A stretch of DNA of 64,000 nt from Antarcticimicrobium sp. (GCF_029212575.1 NZ_JARGPK010000056.1:62001-126000), one strand, 5' to 3'; shown: positions 50,757 through 60,362, counted from the stretch's first letter. Program-made: numbers and translations. The notes: generated by a model from the sequence alone, not told the origin.

Positions 50757-52091
50757 ATGACCGAAATCCTGATCCGAAATGCCGACTGCATCCTGACCAT
50801 GGATGGTGACCGCCGCGAATTGGCGGGCGCCGATATCCAGATCCGTGACGGCGCCATCGCGGCCCTCGGCCCCGACCTTACGACGACAGGCGCGGTGATA
50901 TCGGCCAGGGGCTGTGTCGTCACCCCGGGCCTCGTCAACACCCATCACCACCTCTACCAGAGCCTGACCCGCGCGGTGCCCGGCGGGCAGGACGCGCTGC
51001 TGTTCGGCTGGCTGAAAACGCTCTACCCGATCTGGGCGCGCTTCGGCCCGGAGGAGGTGCATGTCTCGGCTCTTACCGGGCTGGCCGAACTGGCGCTCTC
51101 CGGGTGTTCGCTCACCTCCGACCACCTCTATCTCTACCCGAACGGCGCGCGGCTCGACGATACCATCGCCGCGGCGGGCGAGATCGGGCTGCGGTTTCAT
51201 CCCACCCGGGGCGCCATGAGCATCGGCGAGAGCGACGGCGGCCTGCCGCCCGACACGCTGGTGGAGCGCGAGGCGGAAATCCTGGCCGACGCGATCCGGG
51301 TGATCGATGCTTTTCACGACCCGGAGGAGGGCGCGATGGTGCGCGTCGGCATCGCCCCCTGTTCGCCCTTTTCGGTCAGCCGGGACCTGATGCGCGATGC
51401 TGCCCTGCTGGCGCGCGACAAGGGCGTGATGCTGCACACCCACCTGGCCGAGAACGACGAGGATATCGCCTATAGCCTGGCCCATTTCGGCTGCCGCCCG
51501 GGACAGTATGCCGAGGATCTGGGCTGGACCGGGGCTGACGTCTGGCACGCCCATTGCGTCAAGCTCGACGGGCAGGAGATCGACCTTTTCGCGCGCAGCC
51601 GCACCGGCGTCGCCCATTGCCCCTGTTCCAACTGTCGGCTGGGCTCCGGCATCGCCCCGGTACGCGCGATGCGCGATGCCGGTGTGCCGGTGGGGCTGGG
51701 CGTGGATGGATCGGCCAGCAACGACGCGGGAAATCTGATCCTGGAGGCACGCCAGTCCATGCTGCTGCAGCGGGTGGCCAATGGCGCCGACGCGATGAGC
51801 GCCCGCGAGGCGCTGGAGATCGCCACCCGTGGCGGCGCCGACGTACTGGGCCGCCCCGACTGCGGAAGGCTCGAGGTGGGCAAGCGCGCCGATATCGCGC
51901 TCTGGGACGTGACCGGCATCGACAGCGCCGGAAGCTGGGATCCCGCCGCACTGCTGCTGGCGGGGCCCACAAAGGTCAAACACCTCTTTGTCGAGGGCCG
52001 ACAGGTGGTGCGCGACGGGCAGATCGCCACCCTCGACCTGCCGCGGGTGATCGAACGGCAAAACACGCTGGCCCGCGCCCTGATGGGCTGA
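50757..52091 (+). CDS. 8-Oxoguanine deaminase-like amidohydrolase
   Basis: A 444-residue metal-dependent amidohydrolase of the AtzA/8-oxoguanine deaminase branch. Metal and catalytic residues lie in N-T-H-H-H-L, H-T-H-L-A-E-N, H-A-H-C-V-K-L and the aspartate in G-V-D-G-S-A-S-N-D. The closest named activity is deamination of 8-oxoguanine to urate, but triazine hydrolases look alike. GGAG ten bases upstream supports the ATG. It is convergent with a guanine deaminase gene. Confidence 0.8.
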   Translation: MTEILIRNADCILTMDGDRRELAGADIQIRDGAIAALGPDLTTTGAVISARGCVVTPGLVNTHHHLYQSLTRAVPGGQDALLFGWLKTLYPIWARFGPEEVHVSALTGLAELALSGCSLTSDHLYLYPNGARLDDTIAAAGEIGLRFHPTRGAMSIGESDGGLPPDTLVEREAEILADAIRVIDAFHDPEEGAMVRVGIAPCSPFSVSRDLMRDAALLARDKGVMLHTHLAENDEDIAYSLAHFGCRPGQYAEDLGWTGADVWHAHCVKLDGQEIDLFARSRTGVAHCPCSNCRLGSGIAPVRAMRDAGVPVGLGVDGSASNDAGNLILEARQSMLLQRVANGADAMSAREALEIATRGGADVLGRPDCGRLEVGKRADIALWDVTGIDSAGSWDPAALLLAGPTKVKHLFVEGRQVVRDGQIATLDLPRVIERQNTLARALMG

Positions 52092-52141
52092 ACCGCCCCC
52101 CGCATCGATGCCCCCGCATCTCGCCTACCGTCCCCGCGCTC

Positions 52142-52173
52142 TTTTTCTGGCTGAAAATACTCCCGCCGGAGGC
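52142..52173. repeat. Rhodobacteraceae-type intergenic motif
   Basis: The string TTTTTCTGGCTGAAAATACT followed by a CCCGCCGGAGGC run resembles a motif I recall as frequent between genes in Rhodobacteraceae. It abuts the hairpin at 52174-52193 between the convergent deaminases. Confidence 0.35.
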
Positions 52174-52193
52174 ACGGGCCCGTCAGGGCCCGT
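52174..52193. terminator. Bidirectional hairpin between the two deaminase genes
   Basis: ACGGGCCC (52174-52181) and GGGCCCGT (52186-52193) pair around GTCA. It directly adjoins the guanine deaminase stop. Confidence 0.6.
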
Positions 52194-53486
52194 TCAATCC
52201 CCCTTCACGCGCCTTCCGCCGATCCAGACTTCGGCCACGGCACGATCATCCCCCATCATGATGGTCGGGAACAGCGCCTCCCACAGGTCCCCGGCCTCGG
52301 CCTCGCGCTGGGCGATGGCGGGGGTCGAGGCAAGGTCGAGCACCACCAGATCGGCCTCCATGCCCGGCGCGATATTGCCGATCCGGTCGTCCATCCGCAG
52401 CGCCTGCGCGGAACCCACGGTCGCCAGCCAGATCAGCTGCGCCGGGTGCAGCGGCGTGCCGCGCAACTGGCCGATCTCATAGGCCGCCGCCATGGTCCGC
52501 AGCATCGAGAAGGACGATCCGCCCCCCGTATCCGTGGCCAGGCCGATCCGCTGCCCCTCGGCCATCAGCCCGGCCATGTCAAAGAGGCCCGATCCGATGA
52601 AGGTGTTGGAGGTCGGGCAATGCACCAGCGCCCCGCCCACCTCGCGCAGCCGATCCCGCTCGCGCGGCTCGAGATGGATCGCGTGACCGTAAAGGCCGTT
52701 GGTGCCCAGCAGGCCGAACTGCTCATAGGTGTCGAGGTAATCGCGCGCTTGCGGGAACAGTCCTCTGACCCAGGCGATCTCGTCGGTCTGCTCGCTCAGG
52801 TGGGTCTGCATCAGGCAATCGGGGTGCTCGGCCCAGAGCGCGCCCAGCGCCTCCAGCTGCTGTGGCGTCGAGGTCGGCGAGAACCGCGGCGTGATCGCAT
52901 AGGCGATGCGGTCCACCCCGTGCCAGCGCTGCAACAGCGCCTTGCTGTCGTCATACCCCGATTGCGCGGTATCGCGCAGCCCCTCGGGTGCGTTGCGGTC
53001 CATGCAGGTCTTGCCCGCCACCACCCGTTGACCGCGCCTTTGCGCCTCGGTGAACAGGGCATCGACGCTTTCGGTATGGATGGTGCAGAAGGAACACATC
53101 GTCGTGGTCCCCTCCGCCGTCGTCAGGTCGAGATAGCGCGCGGCGATGCGGTCGGCATAGGCAGGATCGGCGAATTTCATCTCCTCGGGAAAGGTATAGG
53201 TATTGAGCCAGTCGATCAGCCGCTTGCCCCAACTCGCGATCATCGCGGTTTGCGGATAATGCACATGCGGGTCGATGAACCCGGCGCAGATCACCTTGTC
53301 GCCGTGGTCATGGCGATCTGCTTGCGGGTAGGCCGCGCGCAATTCCTCCACCGCGCCGCGCGCCACGATGTGCCCGCCTTCAAGCGCCACCGCCGCGTCG
53401 AGCCGGGCCGCCTCACCCGGTGCGCCGTCGAAGGGCGTGGCGGCAAAGGACAGAACCCGCCCGGTCAGAATTGTCACTGCGCTCAT
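52194..53486 (-). CDS. guaD: Guanine deaminase
   Basis: A 430-residue zinc amidohydrolase that turns guanine into xanthine. Characteristic motifs are P-G-type G-F-I-D-P-H-V-H-Y-P-Q near residue 70, T-H-L-S-E-Q near 215, G-H-A-I-H-L near 250 and A-T-D-T-G-G-G-S-S-F-S near 318. Length is normal. Together with the convergent deaminase it supports purine breakdown in this stretch. Confidence 0.88.
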   Translation of the reverse strand: MSAVTILTGRVLSFAATPFDGAPGEAARLDAAVALEGGHIVARGAVEELRAAYPQADRHDHGDKVICAGFIDPHVHYPQTAMIASWGKRLIDWLNTYTFPEEMKFADPAYADRIAARYLDLTTAEGTTTMCSFCTIHTESVDALFTEAQRRGQRVVAGKTCMDRNAPEGLRDTAQSGYDDSKALLQRWHGVDRIAYAITPRFSPTSTPQQLEALGALWAEHPDCLMQTHLSEQTDEIAWVRGLFPQARDYLDTYEQFGLLGTNGLYGHAIHLEPRERDRLREVGGALVHCPTSNTFIGSGLFDMAGLMAEGQRIGLATDTGGGSSFSMLRTMAAAYEIGQLRGTPLHPAQLIWLATVGSAQALRMDDRIGNIAPGMEADLVVLDLASTPAIAQREAEAGDLWEALFPTIMMGDDRAVAEVWIGGRRVKGD

Positions 53487-53622
53487 CGAAAATCCGCTTT
53501 TCGGTCCATTATGTCGCCGTCAGACTAGAGTGCACGCAAGAACTGGTAAATTCCGCCATTGTCATTGTTTTCGGGTAGAACCTTCTTCTAATTTGCGCGC
53601 ATTTCGGGGTATTGGGCAGGTC

Positions 53623-55029
53623 ATGAACACAGGCGACGATCAGCTCCACGAGGACGCGCAGCACGACGAGGGCGGGCATGACAACGCCTATGAACTCGAC
53701 CGCCGGGCGGTTGCCGCGATTCTCTATGCCGTCGACATCGGCGACCGCGACAAGCTGATCGAGCTGATGGAGCCGCTGCACGCGGCCGACATCGCCGACC
53801 TTCTGGAACAGATCAACGCCTATGACCGCGGCCGGCTGATCCGGCTCTACGGGCGCGAGTTCGACGGCGACATCCTGTCGGAGCTCGACGAGGGCATCCG
53901 CGAGGATGTCATCGGCATGCTGCACCCGACTGTCCTGGCCGATGCGGTGCGCGAGCTGGACAGCGACGACGTGGTCGATCTGGTCGAGGACCTGGAGGAA
54001 CCGCAGCAGGCCGCGATCCTCGGCGCGCTCGAGGCCGCCGACCGGGTGGCGGTGCAGCAGGCGCTGGCCTATCCCGAAAGCTCCGCCGGCCGCCTGATGC
54101 AGCGCGAGGTGGTGTTCGCGCCGGAGCATTGGAACGTCGGCCAGACGATCGATTTCCTGCGCGATTCCGAGGATCTGCCGGAACAGTTCTATCACGTGGT
54201 CCTGGTCGATCCGCGCATGCATCCCACCGCCAACGTGACCCTGGGCAAGCTGATGCGCTCGCGGCGGGACGTGCCACTCGAAGACATCACCGAGGAGGTG
54301 TTCCAGGTCATCCCCGTCGACCAGGACGAGGAGGATGTCGCCTATGCCTTCAACCAGTATCACCTGATCTCCGCCCCGGTGGTCGATCCCGAGGGGCGGC
54401 TGGTGGGGATGATCACCATCGACGACGCCATGATCGTTCTGGACGAGGAACACGAGGAGGATATCCTGCGCCTGGCCGGTGTGGGCGAGGAAAGCTCGCT
54501 CTCCGATACCGTGGCGGCCACCGCGCGGCAGCGCCTGCCCTGGCTGGCGGTGAACCTGCTGACCGCGATCCTCGCCTCGCTGGTGATCGCCCAGTTCGAG
54601 GCGACCATCGCGGTGCTGGTGGCGCTGGCGGTGCTGATGCCGATCGTCGCCTCGATGGGCGGCAATGCGGGCACCCAGTCGCTGACCGTGGCGGTGCGCG
54701 CGCTGGCCACCCGCGACCTGACCCGCGCCAACGTCTGGCGCGTGGTCCGGCGCGAATTGCTGGTCGGGCTGGTCAACGGTGTGGTCTTCGCCCTGGTTAT
54801 GGGGGTCGTGAGCCTGGTTTGGTTCGGCACGCTCGACCTGGGATATGTGATCGCGGCGGCGATGGTGATCAACATGGTGGTGGCCGGGGTCGCCGGCACG
54901 GTGGTTCCGATCGCGCTGGAGAAATTCGGCATCGACCCGGCGCTGGCCTCGGGCACCTTCGTGACCACGGTGACCGATGTTGTGGGCTTTTTCGCCTTTC
55001 TCGGGCTCGCCTCTCTGGTGCTGTTGTGA
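53623..55029 (+). CDS. mgtE: Magnesium transporter MgtE
   Basis: A 468-residue magnesium channel. A cytoplasmic N domain of helical repeats (to about 150) is followed by two CBS domains that sense magnesium, then five membrane helices. The pore segment P-I-V-A-S-M-G-G-N-A-G-T-Q-S matches the family. The start at 53623 follows a GGGCAGG-type site; longer readings have no domain. Its stop overlaps the start of the next gene (GTGA). Confidence 0.93.
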   Translation: MNTGDDQLHEDAQHDEGGHDNAYELDRRAVAAILYAVDIGDRDKLIELMEPLHAADIADLLEQINAYDRGRLIRLYGREFDGDILSELDEGIREDVIGMLHPTVLADAVRELDSDDVVDLVEDLEEPQQAAILGALEAADRVAVQQALAYPESSAGRLMQREVVFAPEHWNVGQTIDFLRDSEDLPEQFYHVVLVDPRMHPTANVTLGKLMRSRRDVPLEDITEEVFQVIPVDQDEEDVAYAFNQYHLISAPVVDPEGRLVGMITIDDAMIVLDEEHEEDILRLAGVGEESSLSDTVAATARQRLPWLAVNLLTAILASLVIAQFEATIAVLVALAVLMPIVASMGGNAGTQSLTVAVRALATRDLTRANVWRVVRRELLVGLVNGVVFALVMGVVSLVWFGTLDLGYVIAAAMVINMVVAGVAGTVVPIALEKFGIDPALASGTFVTTVTDVVGFFAFLGLASLVLL

Positions 55030-55592
55030 GCGGTCAGGCCGCGGCCAAGGCAGAGGCCCGCAAGGCGGCCTTCGCCCGGCGCAAGGCCGCGCATGCGGCA
55101 GCGGGGCCCGGGGCCGCGGCGCAGCTCAGCGCGGTGTTGGCGGGCTACCGCGCGGTGCCGCTGGCGGGCTACATGCCGATCCGCACCGAGATCGATCCGC
55201 GCCCGGCGATGGAGGAGGCCGCAGCACATGGCGCGGTCGGCGTGCCGGTGATCGTGGCCGAGGGGCAGCCGCTGCGCTTCAGCCGCTGGACCCCCGATTG
55301 CGCCATGACCGATGGCCCCTTCGGCGCCCGCATTCCGGCTCGGGCCGAGTATTTCGAGCCCGAGATCCTGATCGTGCCGCTGGTCGCCTTCGACGTTTGT
55401 GGCAACCGGCTCGGCTATGGCGGCGGATATTACGACCGCACGCTGGAATACCTGCGCGCGCGCCACGCGGCGCTGGCCATCGGCTTTGCCTATGACGCGC
55501 AGGAGGCCGACAACCTGCCGCTGGAAGGGACCGACCAGAGGCTCGACATGATCGTCACCGAAAGCCGCGTGCTGACCATTCCACGCGGATGA
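55026..55592 (+). CDS. 5-Formyltetrahydrofolate cyclo-ligase
   Basis: A 188-residue enzyme that converts 5-formyl-THF to 5,10-methenyl-THF with ATP. The ATP/folate blocks are R-T-E-I-D, the F-D-x-C-G-x-R-L-G-Y-G-G-G-Y-Y-D-R loop, and the C-terminal D-x-I-V-T-E motif. The GTG start at 55026 overlaps the mgtE stop by four bases (GTGA), so translation is coupled. Length is normal. Confidence 0.9.
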   Translation: MSGQAAAKAEARKAAFARRKAAHAAAGPGAAAQLSAVLAGYRAVPLAGYMPIRTEIDPRPAMEEAAAHGAVGVPVIVAEGQPLRFSRWTPDCAMTDGPFGARIPARAEYFEPEILIVPLVAFDVCGNRLGYGGGYYDRTLEYLRARHAALAIGFAYDAQEADNLPLEGTDQRLDMIVTESRVLTIPRG

Positions 55593-55613
55593 GCTGGGTT
55601 TTCCTCACGCGGG

Positions 55614-55629
55614 GTCACATGATCGTGAC
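55614..55629. promoter_or_regulatory. GTCAC-N6-GTGAC palindrome upstream of the fasciclin gene
   Basis: GTCAC (55614-55618) and GTGAC (55625-55629) form a perfect inverted repeat around ATGATC, followed by a further GTGAC. It is a possible operator. Confidence 0.3.
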
Positions 55630-55779
55630 GTGACTTTTCGCACCGCTGCGGCTTAGCGCGCGGTTTCGCAGGTCAAGGGCGCGACCGGGGTCTTTCTGGC
55701 AGATCCAACCCGAGGGCAGCGGCGTAGCAGGGGAGAATGTCACATCGGCATTCGTACATTTTCAATGGGAGACCGTACA

Positions 55780-56265
55780 ATGCTTCGTCGCACCTTCATG
55801 TCCATCGCCACCGCCGCCGCCATGACCGCAGGCACCGCCGCCTTTGCCGGGGGCCACTCCAAGGACATCGTCGATACCGCCGTGAGTGCGGGCAGCTTCA
55901 CCACGCTGGTCGCCGCCGTCCAGGCCGCCGGGTTGGTCGAAACCCTCAAGGGCGAGGGCCCCTTCACCGTTTTCGCGCCCACCGACGACGCCTTTGCCGC
56001 GCTGCCCGAGGGCACGGTGGAAAACCTGCTCAAGCCCGAGAACAAGGACCAGCTGACTGCGATCCTGACCTACCACGTGGTGCCGGGCAAGGTGATGAGC
56101 ACGGACCTCAGCAACAACATGATGGCCGCGACCGTGCAGGGCGGTGACGTGACCATCATGACCGAGGGCGGCGTCACCGTGAACGGCGCCAACGTGACCA
56201 CCGCCGACGTGATGGCCTCGAACGGGGTGATTCACGTGATCGACCAGGTGATCCTGCCCAAGTGA
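55780..56265 (+). CDS. Secreted fasciclin-domain protein
   Basis: A 161-residue protein: signal peptide (about 1-22, ending A-F-A-G) and a single FAS1 domain. Typical blocks are [24 protein letters not shown] and [16 protein letters not shown]1 domains mediate adhesion or, in some bacteria, act in the periplasm or envelope. The start at 55780 has GGAGA seven bases upstream. A strong terminator follows. Confidence 0.88.
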   Translation: MLRRTFMSIATAAAMTAGTAAFAGGHSKDIVDTAVSAGSFTTLVAAVQAAGLVETLKGEGPFTVFAPTDDAFAALPEGTVENLLKPENKDQLTAILTYHVVPGKVMSTDLSNNMMAATVQGGDVTIMTEGGVTVNGANVTTADVMASNGVIHVIDQVILPK

Positions 56266-56271
56266 TCCGCC

Positions 56272-56301
56272 TGCGCCCGCCCGACCCGGGCGGGCGCATT
56301 T
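56272..56301 (+). terminator. Terminator of the fasciclin gene
   Basis: A perfect 12-bp stem, TGCGCCCGCCCG and CGGGCGGGCGCA, around ACC, followed by TTTC. Confidence 0.8.
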
Positions 56302-56361
56302 CACTCCATCGTGCGGGCCGCGCCCCTTGCCCTTGGTCGTGCCACCCCCTACCAAGCCGCC

Positions 56362-57174
56362 ATGAGAATTTTGCACCTTGGCGACGTGATGGGCCGCGCG
56401 GGCCGCACGGCGATTTCCGAGACCCTCCCGCGCCTGCGCAACGAATGGCGGCTCGATTTCGTCGTGGTCAACGGCGAGAATTGCACCAACGGCATGGGGC
56501 TGAGCGGCGATCACGCCAGGCTCCTGCTCGACGCCGGCGCCGACTGCCTCACGCTGGGTGATCATGCCTTCGATCAGAAGGACATGATGCAATTCATCGA
56601 GCGCGAGCCGCGCATCATCCGCCCGCTCAATTATGCCAAGACCGCGCCCGGCAGGGGCTTTCGCCTGTTCGCCGCCCCCGGCGGGCGCAAGGTGCTGGTG
56701 GCGCAGGTGTTGGGCCAGGTGTTCATGAAGCGCGCCTTTGACGATCCCTTTTCGGCGATCGAGCAGGTGCTGCGGGCGCATCCGCTGGGCGGGCAGGCGC
56801 AGGCGGTGATCGTCGACATGCATTGCGAGGCGACCTCGGAAAAGATGGCGATGGGCCATTTCTGCGACGGACGCGCCAGTCTGGTGGTGGGCACCCATAC
56901 CCATGTTCCCACCGCCGATGCCCAGATCCTGCCCGGCGGCACCGGCTATCTGACCGACGCCGGCATGTGCGGCGACTACAACTCGGTCATCGGCATGGAC
57001 AAGGCCGAGCCGATGCGCCGATTCGTCACCGGCATGGGCAAGGAGCGGTTTTCGCCCGCGACGGGGCCGGCCACCCTGTCCGGCATCTTCGTCGAGACCG
57101 ATGATCGCACCGGAAAGGCAAAGGATCTGCGCATGGTGCGGGTCGGTGGCCGGCTGGAGCAGGCGGCGCCGTGA
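56362..57174 (+). CDS. YmdB-like metallophosphoesterase (TIGR00282 type)
   Basis: A 270-residue phosphoesterase. Two-metal site residues are in L-G-D-V-M-G-R-A-G-R, N-G-E-N-C-T-N-G-x-G, G-D-H-A-F-D and G-T-H-T-H-V-P-T-A-D. Relatives hydrolyse 2',3'-cyclic AMP or similar cyclic nucleotides. The start M-R-I-L-H-L-G-D at 56362 is the family standard. The product is cytoplasmic. Confidence 0.87.
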   Translation: MRILHLGDVMGRAGRTAISETLPRLRNEWRLDFVVVNGENCTNGMGLSGDHARLLLDAGADCLTLGDHAFDQKDMMQFIEREPRIIRPLNYAKTAPGRGFRLFAAPGGRKVLVAQVLGQVFMKRAFDDPFSAIEQVLRAHPLGGQAQAVIVDMHCEATSEKMAMGHFCDGRASLVVGTHTHVPTADAQILPGGTGYLTDAGMCGDYNSVIGMDKAEPMRRFVTGMGKERFSPATGPATLSGIFVETDDRTGKAKDLRMVRVGGRLEQAAP

Positions 57175-57284
57175 AACCGGGCAGGATCGGCGGGCGATGA
57201 CCCGATGGCGGCCTGCGACCGCATGTACCGCTTGCCCCGCCCGATGCGATCGGCGAAAGTGGCCGCCGGCCCGGAGGGGTCGTT

Positions 57285-59090
57285 TTGGTAGAGGCGTTGA
57301 AAACACCCGAAATGCAACTCTTTGCCCTGTCCGAAACCGGAAGCGCGATCCTGGCCCTGTTCATCGTGGTCGGCATGTTCGTGATGTTCCTGCGCGAGAT
57401 TTTTCCGACCGAGGTCGTTGCCATCGGCGGGGTCGCGGCGATGCTGGTCACCGGCGTTCTGCCCTATGACGCGGCGCTGCCGGTGCTCGCCAATCCGGCG
57501 CCGTGGACTATTGCCGCGATGTTCATCATCATGGGCGCGCTGGTGCGCACCGGGGCGCTTGACGCCTTTACCAGCGTGGCCCAGAGCCAGGCCGCCACGC
57601 GGCCGCGCTTTGCCATCGCATTGCTGATGGGCTTCGTGCTGATCGCCTCGGCGGTGGTGTCGAACACGCCGGTGGTGGTGGTGATGATCCCGGTGTTCAT
57701 CCAGATCGCCCGCACGCTCGACGTCTCGGCCAGCAAGCTGTTGATCCCGCTCAGCTATGCGGCGATCCTGGGCGGCACGCTGACGCTGATCGGCACCTCG
57801 ACCAACCTGTTGGTCGATGGCGTGGCGCGCAGCCACGGGCTGGCGGCCTTTTCGATCTTCGAGGTGACGCCGCTGGGGCTGGCGCTGGTGGCCTACGGGA
57901 TGATCTACATCCGCTTCATCGCGCCGCGTCTGCTGCCCGATCGGGACAGCATGGCCAATCTGCTCAGCGACAAGTCGCGGATGAAGTTCTTTACCGAAGC
58001 GGTGATCCCCCCCGAGAGCAACCTGATCGACCGCGAGGTGCTGGGGGTGCAGCTGTTCAAGCGCGAGGGGGTGCGCCTGATCGACGTGGTGCGCGGCGAC
58101 CAGTCGCTGCGGCGAAACTTACAAGGAGTCACGCTTCAGGTCGGGGACCGGGTGGTGCTGCGGACCCGGATGACCGAGCTTCTGAGCCTGCAGAACAACA
58201 AGGAACTCCGGCGCGTCGATCAGATCTCGGCGGTCGAGACCACCACCGTCGAGGCACTGATCTCGCCCGGCTGCAAGATGGTCGGGCGCAGCCTGGGCGC
58301 GATGCGGCTGCGGCGGCGCTATGGCGTCTACGTGCTGGCGGTGCACCGCCGCAACCAGAACATCGGCCGGCAGCTCGATGACCTGGTGGTGCGGGTGGGT
58401 GATACCCTGCTGCTCGAGGGCGCGCCGGAAGATATCCAGAGGCTTGCGGTGGATATGGAGTTGGTCGATGTCTCCCACCCCTCGGCACGGGCGTTCCGGC
58501 GCGGTCATGCGCCCATCGCCATCGCCGCGCTGATCGGCATCGTGGGGCTGGCCGCCTTCGGCGTGGCGCCGATCCTGCTGCTGTCGATTCTGGCAGTGGC
58601 CGCGGTGCTGCTGACCCGCTGCATCGACGCCGACGAGGCGTTTTCCTTTGTCGACGGGCGGCTGCTGGCGCTGATCTTCGCCATGCTGGCGATCGGCGCG
58701 GCGCTGGAAAGCTCGGGCGCGGTGCGGCTGATCGTCAACGTGGTGGCGCCCTACCTGGGCATGATGCCGCCGTTCCTGGTGGTCTGGGCGGTCTACCTCT
58801 TGACCTCGGTGCTGACCGAACTGGTGTCGAACAACGCGGTGGCGGTGGTGGTCACCCCCATCGCCATCGGATTGGCCCAGGCGATGGGGCTGGACCCGCG
58901 CCCGCTGGTCGTGGCAGTGATGATCGCCGCCTCGGCCAGTTTCGCCACCCCGATCGGCTATCAGACCAACATGCTGGTCTACGGCCCCGGCGGCTACAAG
59001 TTCACCGATTTCATGCGCGTCGGCATCCCGCTGAACCTGACCGTGGGTATGCTGGCCTCGCTGTTGATCCCGCTGATCTGGCCGCTCTGA
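57285..59090 (+). CDS. SLC13-type transporter with two RCK C-domains
   Basis: A 601-residue inner-membrane anion symporter. Two membrane halves flank a cytoplasmic part with two TrkA-C (RCK_C) domains (about 215-390). The SLC13 hallmark S-N-T-P in helix hairpin HP and a mirrored S-N-N-A in the second half are both present, with I-G-T-S-T-N nearby. Such proteins move sulfate, phosphate or dicarboxylates, and the RCK domains may regulate them. The start is a TTG at 57285 with GGAGGGG just upstream; an ATG at 57312 is an alternative. Confidence 0.85.
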   Translation: MVEALKTPEMQLFALSETGSAILALFIVVGMFVMFLREIFPTEVVAIGGVAAMLVTGVLPYDAALPVLANPAPWTIAAMFIIMGALVRTGALDAFTSVAQSQAATRPRFAIALLMGFVLIASAVVSNTPVVVVMIPVFIQIARTLDVSASKLLIPLSYAAILGGTLTLIGTSTNLLVDGVARSHGLAAFSIFEVTPLGLALVAYGMIYIRFIAPRLLPDRDSMANLLSDKSRMKFFTEAVIPPESNLIDREVLGVQLFKREGVRLIDVVRGDQSLRRNLQGVTLQVGDRVVLRTRMTELLSLQNNKELRRVDQISAVETTTVEALISPGCKMVGRSLGAMRLRRRYGVYVLAVHRRNQNIGRQLDDLVVRVGDTLLLEGAPEDIQRLAVDMELVDVSHPSARAFRRGHAPIAIAALIGIVGLAAFGVAPILLLSILAVAAVLLTRCIDADEAFSFVDGRLLALIFAMLAIGAALESSGAVRLIVNVVAPYLGMMPPFLVVWAVYLLTSVLTELVSNNAVAVVVTPIAIGLAQAMGLDPRPLVVAVMIAASASFATPIGYQTNMLVYGPGGYKFTDFMRVGIPLNLTVGMLASLLIPLIWPL

Positions 59091-59174
59091 TCCGGTCGCG
59101 GGGTTTTTCCCCTATGGACCGGCGGCCGCTGCCTGCTAGCCTTTGCGGGCGAGCAGGGCGGGCGGAGAGTACGG

Positions 59175-60350
59175 ATGACACGACATGACCTGAAGATCGC
59201 CGGGCTGATCGCCGTCGTGGTGGTGGCCCTCGGGCTGGCGCTGGGCTATGGCGCGGGGATGCTGGTGGCGGGCAAGCGCGATCTGCCCGGCGCCCCGGCG
59301 CAGGGACAGGCGGAGTTCGCCGCGCCGCAGGCCGGGACGCTGCCCAATCCTTCGGGCGGCAGCCTGCCGGGATACAACGACGTCTACGTCAACGACTACG
59401 CCGAATTGCTGGACACCGGGGCCGAGGCGCGCATCCGCGACAACCTGATCGAGCTTTACGATCATACCGGCATCGAGATGACGGTGCTGACCATTTCCGA
59501 CCTGAGCGGTTATCGCCACGACGGGCCGATCGAGCCCTTTGCCACCGCGCTGTTCAACGCCTGGGGCATCGGCAACGCGGCGCGCAACGACGGGATCCTG
59601 GTGCTGGTCGCCCGCAACGACCGGCGCATGCGGATCGAGATCGGGGCGGGCTACGACCCGTCCTGGGATGCGCGGATGCAGCGCGTGATCGACGCCGGTT
59701 TCCTGCCCGATTTCCGCAACGACGCCTATCAGGCCGGGATCGAGACCGGGGTGCGCGAAACAATCTTCGAACTGACCGGCCACTATCCCGGCACCTTCGA
59801 TGCCGGCACATTCGCCCGGGGATGGAGCTGGATCTTCTGGCGCCTGACCGCGCTGGGAGACTGGATCTGGGGGTTGATCGCGGTGCCGCTGGCCAGCTTC
59901 GGCCTCTGGCTGCGCCGCTACCTGCGCAACCGCCCGCGCCCCTGCCCGGACTGCGGAACGATGATGATCCGCCTCGGCGAAGAGGCCGACGACGCCCATC
60001 TCGACGGTGGCCAGACGCTGGAGGAATTCCTGAAATCGGTGGATTACGATGTCTGGGCCTGCCCGAGCTGCGAGCACATGGACATCCTGCGCTATCGCAA
60101 CTGGTTCTCGGGCTACGGCGCCTGCCCGAAATGCGGCTACCGCGCGCTGACCACGACGACCAAGATCCTGCGGTCCGCCACCACCAGCAGAACCGGCCTC
60201 AAGCGGCTGACCTATGATTGCAAGAACTGCAGCTATCACGACACCGAACAGCGGGTGATCCCCAAGGTCTCGAAATCCTCCTCCGGCTCGGGGCGGTCGT
60301 CCTTCGGCGGCGGCTCCTCCTCCGGCGGCGGGGCGAGCGGGAGCTGGTAA
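59175..60350 (+). CDS. TPM-domain membrane protein with zinc ribbon and Ser/Gly tail
   Basis: A 391-residue protein. Residues 8-30 form one membrane anchor. A TPM domain (about 70-205) follows, with Y-V-N-D-Y-A-E-L-L and R-M-R-I-E-I-G-A-G-Y-D. A further membrane pair lies at about 215-245. The C-terminal third has several C-x2-C pairs (P-C-P-D-C-G, A-C-P-S-C, A-C-P-K-C-G, D-C-K-N-C) and ends in a Ser/Gly-rich tail with a final W. Related YgcG-type proteins lack the zinc part, so the fusion is notable. Confidence 0.8.
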   Translation: MTRHDLKIAGLIAVVVVALGLALGYGAGMLVAGKRDLPGAPAQGQAEFAAPQAGTLPNPSGGSLPGYNDVYVNDYAELLDTGAEARIRDNLIELYDHTGIEMTVLTISDLSGYRHDGPIEPFATALFNAWGIGNAARNDGILVLVARNDRRMRIEIGAGYDPSWDARMQRVIDAGFLPDFRNDAYQAGIETGVRETIFELTGHYPGTFDAGTFARGWSWIFWRLTALGDWIWGLIAVPLASFGLWLRRYLRNRPRPCPDCGTMMIRLGEEADDAHLDGGQTLEEFLKSVDYDVWACPSCEHMDILRYRNWFSGYGACPKCGYRALTTTTKILRSATTSRTGLKRLTYDCKNCSYHDTEQRVIPKVSKSSSGSGRSSFGGGSSSGGGASGSW

Positions 60351-60362
60351 GGCCCCTCACCC

